Under the pieces are notes generated by a model. That model was not told where the DNA came from. It did not search any database and worked only from the letters and a program-made list of their open reading frames with translations. Positions 54,009-61,831 of a stretch of DNA of 61,831 nt are shown in pieces. This DNA comes from Gnetum montanum (lineage: Eukaryota; Streptophyta; Gnetopsida; Gnetales; Gnetaceae): contig MNCI01000566.1 of NCBI GenBank assembly GCA_015680685.1, positions 136,420-198,250 on the forward strand. Reading direction: 5' to 3'. The position numbers were made by a program, and so were the translations under genes. Numbering within the stretch: position 1 is the first letter of the stretch; each line of letters begins with the position of its first letter.

Positions 54009-56808
54009 TCACACCGTCCCTGGGGGCGGTGGTTCTAACAAACCTTCACCAACCTCTAGCCCATGCAGTGACGCTGGCACGAACAATGGCTTCCCTGCAA
54101 CAGTTGCAACTTATGGAGGCAACTGGAAAGCCTCCAAGAGAGCCCTCATTTTTTCCTCTTTACTTCTGCGATCGTTCACTATCCAGGCAGCTTCACCAAT
54201 GTGTGCTGGAGCTAGAACTTCCCAAGGACATGGCAATGTAGGCAGGAGTTCTTTCAAGTTGACAAACCAGGCTACGAACTACTTTCGTTCAATGTTGAAC
54301 GCTCAAATTGATGCTTGTAGCTGCTGGTAGTCATTCATCCGCCGGGCCAAGTTCTCCGCGATCGCACGTTGTCCTTTAAAGCTCATGTAGAGGACCTCAA
54401 GTTCTGCGTTAGCTGTTTCCAATTTTTGCTTCATTTCTTTGTGCACCTGGAACTCGCCCTCATATAAGGAATACGAGGTGGCCACTTGTTTCTCCAATTC
54501 AGACCATAGTCTCCCAGCTGTGAGCATGGCCAAGTTTGCATAATGAAGGTTGGCAAGCTCCATGTATTCTATCATCTCTTCAATCTACAGCTCCTTGAGG
54601 CAGATTTTAGCTTGATTATAGGCATTCAACCCATCGAAGATAGGTTTTCATACATCGCCTCCCTCTCGGAGCTGCTAAAGCGCTTGGTTCATTTTAGCTT
54701 TTGCGACTTGAATCTGTTTTTCGTTGACTTCGTTTTGCAACCCCACTTGGTCCCTGTAATGATTCTTGATTCTTTCAAATTTCAGGGCTTTGTTTCTCCA
54801 ATCGGTAATTTCAATAGCATATTTTTGTCGCGAGGCCCAAACCTCCTCCATGGACAGATTTCAGTTCTCATTTGTCAACCTCCTTACGTTAGCATTCACC
54901 CTGGCTAGCCCTTCCTGCTGTTGGTGGATAAAATTTTTCATGTGTTCATTTCCCGCACCAACATTACGTAGACGATGAACCTCTGTGGTCAACCCAACGT
55001 TCTTTTGGTAAGCCTCTACTAAGTTCTTTTCTAAATGATATGACTGAGCATCTGCCAAGGCCTTATCAAAGATCGCTGACTCTTGTTCATCCTCCACTAT
55101 CTAAAGTTTGAGCTAAAGTTGTTGCAAAGCTCCATCTCTGGTGATTTCATGGTCAAGAAGAGCTAGATCGGCAAGTTGGGCTCTTAACTGGGCAACTTCT
55201 GTCATCAAGCATTGACAAGTGGCTTGAGTTACTTCAAGTTGCCCTTCCAAAACGAGGCTCTTACCTCTTGCCGATAGCAACTCCAACTAGGTTGCAGAGA
55301 TGTTATTCAAAAGGTCAAAGACATCCAGAAGCGGTTGCTCGGTTCCCACCAGTCGATCCAACAATTCTTCGTGTTGGGCTGCATCCATCCTGCTACGTGA
55401 AGTTCCGGCGAACATCTATATATTTTGAAGCCCATGCACATCTGGTACAGGTGCCTCCAATGCATTGAGAACTATACCAACCGTGTTAGCAACCACTTCA
55501 ACCGCAACCTCCTATCCCTGGTGCTGCATCACCAGGACTGTCACCCCTTCACCATCTTCCAAGCGTATTGAGAACATAGTAGCATTCCCTGAAATTTCAG
55601 GAAATAACTATTGGGTTGATACTGTTACCTCTCAGATGCTTGGATCTATTCTGGTTGGCACTTATGCTTGGGTGGTGGAGAACATCAACCCTGCTCTTTC
55701 CAACAAGCTGACTGATCGAGCCACTTGCTCCAGGTGGCTCATTGCAGGGCGATAGACCAAAAGGTCTTCCCCTCCACTAGTTCTTCTTGATTGCTCTTGC
55801 TAACTCAAGAGTGTTTGCTGGATTACGCAGATACATTCTGCAATGGTTTGCAAACCTGGCCTTGTTGCTTGCTTAAGTGGTGGAGGTGGTTTCTGCTCCT
55901 CCTCTGTCTGTGTGGTGGCAAGTGTTTTATGTTTCACCATTTCTTGCCAAGAGGTAATCGAGGCATGTCGTTTTATATCATTGGAGTACCGTGTTATCCC
56001 TGCCCGTTTGCACAACTTCCGGATTAGGCAGGGAAATGGGAAAGCTATGGAAGACTCATTGGGAATTTCCCACTCAAGACGACACACACATAGGAGAAGA
56101 AGGCTATGATTTTACTGGGTCTTACTATTGGGTTCAAGTGGTAAGATGCAATTTTTGAATACACCCTCTCTGCCATGGTCAAAGAGCTAAATTCCTTGCA
56201 CTCTACCCCATAGCATCGTTTGGTCCATTCCGCCCTTCCCTCTGGGTCGGCTTGTTTTGGAATTTCCACCACGTCGGCTCTGATCTCGAGCAACCCCAGA
56301 GCTTAAGCTATTGCCTCAAAAGAATAAGAGACGTAAATGTCTTTGATTCTTACTCTAGACCCCGTTTGCTGATTCGTCTAGAGAGACAGGTCTCTCCTAA
56401 GTACCATTCAAAACTAGTTATGATAATTGGCCACGTCGGAGAGTTTCGTAGTTGGAGACTCACTTCTTTAGGCGCGTTCTCGAGGAATGGTCTAAAGTTT
56501 AGCTCTTGGAGGAACATCCGTTGTACCTCGCGCGGCTTGATAACATCAAGAAAAGCCTAGGTCAGGGTGACCTCAAGCCTTGGTGTTATCCCCAGAGTCT
56601 CATCCCCTTGTGATTGCTCACTAGGAATCTCCTCTTTAGAAATCTGATGGACAAATTCCACATCAAGTCCTTCACGAAGTGGGCCAGTTGCATGAGATCC
56701 CTCCGCGTGCTTTGGCTGTTGCGTGCCTTGTCCCCTTCCCGTGCGTGGGCGCTTGTCCCTCGGTTGTGATGGTCCTTCGCCCCTTGGGTGCCTTGGTTTG
56801 GGTGCCAT
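54009..56808 (-). pseudogene. ORF2 pseudogene of element D
   Basis: ATG at 56808-56806 follows TGATTGTAG directly. After a basic Pro/Arg/Gln-rich leader, LNFRPFLENAP and EWYLGETC near 56480-56380 and FPFPCLIRKLCKRAG near 56025 match the transposon-protein-like region of Y. The coiled-coil half is clear at 55097-54303 (TAGRLWSELEKQVATSYS and so on). The tail (FVAWFVNLKE, PCPWEV, PPPPGTV) ends at a TGA at 54011-54009. There are many stops and frameshifts. Confidence 0.75.
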
Positions 56809-57193
56809 CTACAATCAAACATAATCACCCATTAGACTGTTCATAAATAGCTCAAGATGGTCCTTATACACCTTCTCAGTTCGACTAAGTTATGTTGTTG
56901 GCACAGGCATTCCTTTAAGTCTCCCAAAGTATTAATTCATGGGTTAGAGCCAAAAACAACAAAGGATGAGTTGAAGTTTAAATGGTTATTTTTGAAATTA
57001 ACTAATTAATTAATTAGCATAGGCATCAGCCCCCCACGACTGAGAGCATACCTCCAGTTGCTTAAAAGGGCAAGGATCGGTTGATGTGGACATGCGATAG
57101 AACTTAGGTGCTTAGGGAAGAGTTGGGCAGAAAAAATGGTAAAATATCCCCCCAATTTGGATCCCAAATGATGAAAATGTGAAGCGCAATGGC
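56809..57193 (-). promoter_or_regulatory. ORF2 leader of element D with acceptor-like and PPT-like sites
   Basis: On the minus strand, CTCAGTCGTGGGGGGCTGATG (57044-57024) is the central PPT-like motif. TGATTGTAG (56817-56809) is a possible 3' splice site touching the ATG. The layout is the same as in Y (13001-13303) and A (20450-20816). Confidence 0.45.
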
Positions 57194-57270
57194 CCTATAT
57201 ATAGGGGTTGGGTGCTGCGTCGATGGGGCCGCGTATACGCGACCGCGTATACGCAGGTGTCTACACCTGT
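57194..57270 (-). promoter_or_regulatory. Internal U3-like promoter of element D
   Basis: On the minus strand two GCGTATACGC palindromes (57254-57245, 57240-57231) precede a TATA-like CCTATATATAGGG (57206-57194). The D LTR uses the same GTATACG palindrome before its TATA box, whereas A and Z use GATATC in both places. The region precedes ORF2 by about 390 bp. Confidence 0.55.
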
Positions 57271-57654
57271 TGACCAACCCAAAAAAAGCCAAAAATGATG
57301 AATTTGAAATGCCAAATTGGGGCAATTGAAGCACATGAGAGGCCTGGTCATGGCTGAGGACAAGAGGAAGGTAATCAAGACGCAAAAAACAGTCAAAAAT
57401 AGGAAAACAGGGCTCAAAAGAACTCTGTAGGAAAGAAATTGAGCGATGGGACCTTGAAAATAATCAACCACGAAATCCAAAGGATGGAAGACTTAACAAG
57501 CGGGACCAAGAATATGCAGGTGGGTCCTCCCCATAGCAGGTAATAACCTTAGTAGCCCCTGCAGATCCTCAACACCAGGGTTCGTGGGCCCCGGGGTCAA
57601 GAAATGGTGTTTTCCAGTTAAGACTCCTACCCAAGAGATTCCGCCAATGCTGGA
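57271..57654 (-). other. Spacer remnant of element D
   Basis: It contains the shared GGGGAGGACCCAC block (57522-57534 on the plus strand as GTGGGTCCTCCCC). No gene is seen. It ends where E begins. Confidence 0.6.
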
Positions 57655-58675
57655 TGATGAGACGCGGTTCGCACAGGCCGCGATATCACGTACACGATAT
57701 CGCAGCCGACGCGATATCGCATCCCCCGTAATATCTCATACGCGATATCACATCTTTCCCTACGATATCGCGTACGCGATATCGCAGTCAGCCGCAATTT
57801 CTATAAATAAGAGGCGGCTCTCCCTCATTTTGATCCTAGTTTTACAGTAGTGAAGCTCTGGTAGTTTGATCCCTCCAGAGTTAGATTTTTTCCCGTGTCT
57901 GCCCGCAGTGTGGTGAATGTAATTGTACGGTGTCTTTATTCGAGTGTGTCGTACTTGGACACGCACATGACCGGCAATAAAGATCGAGATTACTTCATCA
58001 TTGCAGCATTCACTTAGTTTATTTATTTTTTTGTTTATTTAATGTTATTTATTGCTTTCGTAGCGCGGTGTGAGTACGACTTGGCTACGAGCGCCCACAG
58101 GGGTGTACAGCTAGTTAAGGAATCGGTTACTCATCGCGATTAGTCTCTCACCCTTAAACTCCTAGAAGCGGAACGAGTACGACTTGGTTACGAGCATTTA
58201 AGTGTAACTGCTTGGTAGCCCAGTGGTGTAGCTAGGGGGATCTACGCTTGGTAACCCAGTGGCGTATTTGAGGTTTGCGCTTGGTAATCCCAGTGGTGTA
58301 CCTGGACCTATGCTTGGTAGTCCCAGTGGTAATCGTGCACAAAGTCCAAGATGTGTACAGTTGATCAAGGAATCGGTTGCTCGTCGCACTTAGGCTAGAT
58401 TAGATTTTCTTACCCTTTTCCTCTTAGCTTAGATTAGTTAATATTATTTTCCACTGCCATCAGGAGTAGCGTTAGAATTAGAACACATCATACACCTCAT
58501 CTAGACTAAACCATACGTGACATATGCAAAACTAGTCTAGATGGGAAGACAGCGAACTGCGACCTAAGGCTAACTATCTAGGTGCCACAACTAGTCCATC
58601 TGCGGAGTTCGACCGGATCGCGCGTGCGACGCTCGTTTCGTATGGTTGAGTGTAGGGGTACCTCGCCACTCATCA
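57655..58675 (+). repeat. 5' LTR of element E
   Basis: It starts TGATGAGACGCGG and ends CACTCATCA, 1021 bp. U3 holds about seven GATATC-core palindromes (57680-57790). The TATA box CTATAAATAAG is at 57801-57811. A duplicated block lies near 58065-58200, and four copies of a 33-36-bp unit at 58211-58338. Confidence 0.92.
58211..58338 (+). repeat. 33-36-bp tandem units in the LTR of element E
   Basis: Units starting CTTGGTA(A/G)(T)CCCAGTGG begin at 58211, 58247, 58280 and 58313. Y has only two such units (9200-9245 and 16715-16760). Confidence 0.85.
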
Positions 58676-58676
58676 T

Positions 58677-58694
58677 TGGCGCCGTTGCCGGGGA
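58677..58694 (+). other. Primer-binding site of element E (tRNA-Asp)
   Basis: TGGCGCCGTTGCCGGGGA is a perfect complement to the 3' end of plant tRNA-Asp including CCA, starting one base after the LTR. Confidence 0.9.
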
Positions 58695-58806
58695 TGGTGC
58701 TAGTTATCTAGATTAGTTATATCATACAAGGTCGCTGTAAAGAACTTAACGATATATCTCTTAAAAAGAAGTAATTATAAAAAGTCACATAAATTCACAC
58801 ACAACA

Positions 58807-60774
58807 ATGCCTCTCCTACAAGATGATAATAACGCCACACTTAGTGAGGAAGTTCATTGGAGAACCAATGAGCTATATGACGATGAAGATTGGAGTATAC
58901 AACCTGAAGTGGGAGTTTCCTATAAGAATGAACAAAAACAACGTCATCACAACACACGAAAGCCTAACTTACCCGATGACGATGAACCCCCACTGGCCAC
59001 TACAAGCTTAACGCAAATACAAGAGGCTGTTCGAATCTCACGTAGGCATCGTAAAGAGAGCCGACTACCCAGGCTCGATTTAAACAACTTTCCCAAATTT
59101 TCAGGAGGCTATGACTTAGATCCGCATCAACATTTACTAGCCTTCTACGATGCCTGCACATGGAATAACATTGATAACAGTTGGCAAAAACTGAAGCTCT
59201 TTCCTATGACACTCGTTGACCAAGCTAAAGTATGGTATAGATCGTTAAAACCAAATTCAATACGACGCTGGTCAACAATGGTAGAGGTCTTTAACGAAAA
59301 ATATCAAACCTACGCAAGAGTGTCAGCCTTGAGGAAACAAATCCAAGGATGGAAACAAGAAAAACATGAACCCTTGGACATGGCCTTAGAAAGATATTAT
59401 TCACTGTTAAACAACTGTCCAGGCCATGGGTTTTCCGAGGAAAGGCTAATGTACCATATCATTGATGGGCTACGTAATGAAACAAGAGAGACCTTAGGAA
59501 CGTATGCCCGAGGTCAACTATACAACCTACGAACCCATCAAATCCAAGAGCTTATTAAGCGGGTAGCAAAAGAAGAAGGAGAAATAGCTACATGGGAGAG
59601 TGTTGAAAAACATCAACGGGACCAAAATCTTAACTCAACAAAGGTCCATGATCATAACAAGGAGAGATCAACAAATCTCAAGGTGGAAACATCATCTTTG
59701 CCAATACAACAATTGTTAGAAGAAGCTGAGGCAAAGATCAATAAGATGTTGGAATGGATGAATCAAAAGTGTGGAGAATATATCAACACCATTGGAGATA
59801 GAGTTTTCACAACCCAAGAAGCAGGACAAAATCATAGACATTCGGAAAAAAAGAATGAAGGGAATAAGCGCTCAACTGCCAATCATACGTATGAATGCAA
59901 TATATGCCTGTTCGATCATCCCAAGGGCCAATGCCCAATATTGTTACATCTACAGGAGCATTGGGGAGACACGTTACATCTAGAGTTCGTACAGAGATAC
60001 TGTGTTCGATCACAGTGGCAACAATCCCAGTCGTGGGGGAATCCACCCTTAGACTGGAGGCACCCTTCACATTTTCCGAATCCAAATGCTTATCACGTCC
60101 AACACCCTGTTTCTTCAACTGGGCCACCATACTCTATCTCACCACAATACTATCAACCCATACCTCCAACACAACCACCACCTTGCGTACCTTTCATTCC
60201 TCCTAACTTTCAACATTCTTATCCTTTCCCTCCTTCCACAATGCCACCAACTGTTCCTAAGGTGTTTGTACCACCGCAACCCACGAACAACACTTGTGCT
60301 GCTGCTACTAACAACAATGAAGAGCCTCCTCCTCAACATCAAAGGCATCCTTTCTTTAAACATGGCCGTAGGAAGGGACAACATAATTCTGAGGCCACTA
60401 CATCTTCCAACCCAGCACAAGCCCAACAATGTGGTGCACCCTTACCTTCGAACCCAATGCCTCATGTAACTTCATCAGGGCCACCAACTAACACTCCAAT
60501 GACCATACGGCCCAATGAACACAACCATGGGAGGCATCAGTCCAATCCTTGCATACCATCTAACGGTCCTAACCATCATAGTGGGTCAACTCGTTATCCG
60601 GGAACTACATCGTATGAAGTGCCCCACTGTGTTTATTACAAAGTGCGTAAAATCGAAGGGGATAAGTTTGGACCGGTGTCAATAATTCCAATATGCATGG
60701 ATCCTCATTCTTCATTTATTAATCCTAGCCATACTCAACCGTTTAGTTATGGGGGATATCCCCCATTTCAGTAA
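58807..60774 (+). CDS. gag: gag of element E, intact, 655 residues
   Basis: ATG at 58807 is the first in the leader and matches the start in Y and Z. Residues 1-70 are acidic and variable. Residues about 85-215 form the capsid-like retrotransposon gag domain (LDLNNFPKFSGGYD, KLKLFPMTLVDQAKVWYRSL, NEKYQTYARVSALR), followed by YHIIDGLRNE. A Lys/Glu-rich helical stretch (230-340) is probably coiled coil. A zinc knuckle with Cys364, Cys367, His371 and Cys376 has C-x2-C-x3-H-x4-C spacing, one residue shorter than the usual C-x2-C-x4-H-x4-C. A Pro/Gln/His-rich tail ends SYGGYPPFQ. There are no stops or frameshifts. The protein should assemble the particle and bind RNA. No pol follows. Confidence 0.92.
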   Translation: MPLLQDDNNATLSEEVHWRTNELYDDEDWSIQPEVGVSYKNEQKQRHHNTRKPNLPDDDEPPLATTSLTQIQEAVRISRRHRKESRLPRLDLNNFPKFSGGYDLDPHQHLLAFYDACTWNNIDNSWQKLKLFPMTLVDQAKVWYRSLKPNSIRRWSTMVEVFNEKYQTYARVSALRKQIQGWKQEKHEPLDMALERYYSLLNNCPGHGFSEERLMYHIIDGLRNETRETLGTYARGQLYNLRTHQIQELIKRVAKEEGEIATWESVEKHQRDQNLNSTKVHDHNKERSTNLKVETSSLPIQQLLEEAEAKINKMLEWMNQKCGEYINTIGDRVFTTQEAGQNHRHSEKKNEGNKRSTANHTYECNICLFDHPKGQCPILLHLQEHWGDTLHLEFVQRYCVRSQWQQSQSWGNPPLDWRHPSHFPNPNAYHVQHPVSSTGPPYSISPQYYQPIPPTQPPPCVPFIPPNFQHSYPFPPSTMPPTVPKVFVPPQPTNNTCAAATNNNEEPPPQHQRHPFFKHGRRKGQHNSEATTSSNPAQAQQCGAPLPSNPMPHVTSSGPPTNTPMTIRPNEHNHGRHQSNPCIPSNGPNHHSGSTRYPGTTSYEVPHCVYYKVRKIEGDKFGPVSIIPICMDPHSSFINPSHTQPFSYGGYPPFQ

Positions 60775-61831
60775 CAAGCAGGATTAATAAATGTTTTTAA
60801 TTTTCTTTAATTTTACAACTTTTTGTTTTTCAGTTTTTCATTTTTCAACTTTTTGTTTTATCTTTTTGTGTGTTTGTATTTTCATGTTTTTGTAAGTAAT
60901 CTCATCTACGAATAAAACACTCATGTGGATCGTTGGTTGAGATGTGTTTTATGTTATTAAGTCATGAGTGATCAATTATTTGAAACAGTGAGCCCACTAC
61001 ACCCACTCATCCACTCTATAAATAAAGAGGTTCTGTTCGAGGGTACAGTGATATTCTTGAAATTTCTAAAACTTAAAATTAATTTTGTGTTCATTGTACC
61101 CAGAATGAAGAAGGATGGACCAAGAGGGAATGATTAGGGTGTGACATCAAGGGGACTTGTGGATTCTCTTTGGTGACATCCGTGGGAGTTATCATGCAAT
61201 ATGGTTGTACTAAGATCCTTGTAGATCTAATGAAAAATGGGAGTAAGAGTAATCAAAAGGGCACTCGAAAATCAAACGCTGTTCTAGGGGGTCCCACTGG
61301 AAAGACATGCACCCATGCCTGAAGGTTGGCGGCTTCTCTAGATTCAGTAAAGTGAAAAAGAAAAAGAAAAAGACGAAAAGAAAAAGAAGTGCCATAAAAC
61401 AAAAATCACTCCTCCCTTGTACTAAACGCCAAGTGATCGTACGCCTTGTTGTTTTGGTACTCTCATAGTTGTTCACCATGGGATGAAGCAATGCGATGTC
61501 ACTGATAGAAGGATGGACTTGGTCTTGATCTTGGAACGATGGGTTAATGACACACTAGTCATGCTTTACACGCAGGATTCATTGTGCCCTGGGTCAGCTA
61601 CCTCATGTCTCGATCTCTATGATCCCTTTCTATATTTCGCCTCATCTCACTATTCGTGTAATTGTAGCTCGTGTCCCATGTAACATAGAATTTTCATCTC
61701 ATTTCAGTGATATTTACATGCATGTGTTTTGTGGAGTTAGTGTAGATTACATTTAACCCTTCTAGTGCCCACGGACACTTTAAGTGTGATTACACAAGGG
61801 CATAATAGGTTGAAACCTGCTTTGGGGAGGA
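60775..61831 (+). other. Conserved spacer of element E
   Basis: No gene is seen. It aligns throughout with the Y spacer (11716-12790), including CACTCATCCACTCTATAAAT, GTGTGACATCAAGGGGACTT (61139), CCTTGTAGATCTAATG, GGAAAGACATGCACCCATGC and TTTGGGGAGGA at the window end. Confidence 0.7.

Larger units (their letters stand above)
52877..57654 (-). mobile_element. Element D: minus-strand Athila-like retrotransposon, 3' half
   Basis: Reading the minus strand from 57654: spacer, internal promoter-like region, PPT-like motif, ORF2, 3' PPT, 3' LTR. Its 5' half is displaced by the insertion of E at 57655 and lies outside the window. It ended up in the spacer of B (flank AAGGG at 52872-52876). Confidence 0.8.
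57655..61831 (+). mobile_element. Element E: young pol-less Athila-like retrotransposon, 5' part
   Basis: A full 5' LTR, perfect PBS, intact gag and the first 1.05 kb of the spacer are present. It runs off the window. Gag is followed directly by the same spacer as in Y, so E has no pol at the usual place. The intact gag and unmutated PBS make E the youngest element here. Confidence 0.88.

Noticed and set aside
53923-54330. Plus-strand open frame of 135 codons
   Set aside because: It is the complement of the ORF2 tail of element D, which has clear homologues on the minus strand.

Overview
The window is a stack of plant LTR retrotransposons of the Ty3/gypsy group nested in one another. No host gene, rRNA, tRNA or CRISPR array was found. 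The evidence for a plant is the primer-binding site of four elements (matching the 3' end of plant tRNA-Asp), a Tat-type pol with a second RNase H, and TATA-box LTRs of the TGATG...CATCA type. The density of nesting suggests a large, repeat-rich nuclear genome. I cannot name the species.

Layout. (1) 1-4388, minus strand: element Z (LTR, PBS, gag, spacer, start of an internal promoter-like region). (2) 4389-25860, plus strand: old element A, with gag, protease, RT, RNase H, integrase, spacer, ORF2, polypurine tract (PPT) and a 3' LTR. It is split in the RNase H codons by a younger element Y (8837-17108, target duplication GCCAT on both sides). (3) 25861-29700: AT-rich interval with nothing recognisable. 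(4) 29701 onward, plus strand: element B. Its 5' LTR is split by a reversed solo LTR F (30170-30958), and its gag is split by element C (31820-48235, flanks ACGAG/ATGAG). B resumes at 48236 with the rest of gag, a protease piece and integrase; its RT is deleted. (5) 52877-57654, minus strand: element D (3' LTR, PPT, ORF2, internal promoter-like region), sitting in the spacer of B. (6) 57655 to the end, plus strand: element E, inserted in D, with an intact 655-residue gag.

A, B, D, E, Y and Z belong to one Athila-like superfamily. Its unusual parts are a sense accessory gene downstream of pol (ORF2: a domain resembling the 'putative plant transposon protein' family plus coiled coils), a conserved non-coding spacer, an apparent second U3-like promoter in front of ORF2, and a splice-acceptor-like site touching the ORF2 start codon. 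In Y, E and Z, gag runs directly into the spacer with no pol. They therefore look like a gag+ORF2 non-autonomous lineage that would need pol from relatives such as A or B.

Element C is a different, Tat-type element with RT, two RNase H domains and an integrase that keeps its DDE triad. Between its protease and RT lies a multi-exon gene on the opposite strand, with GT-AG introns of about 90 bp. That gene encodes a region resembling FCP1/NIF-type HAD phosphatases whose catalytic aspartates are replaced, followed by a region resembling the plant-transposon protein family. This antisense gene sits inside what may be a pol intron and is the most novel object in the window. Nearly all genes carry stops or frameshifts, mostly explicable as C-to-T changes, so most copies are dead.
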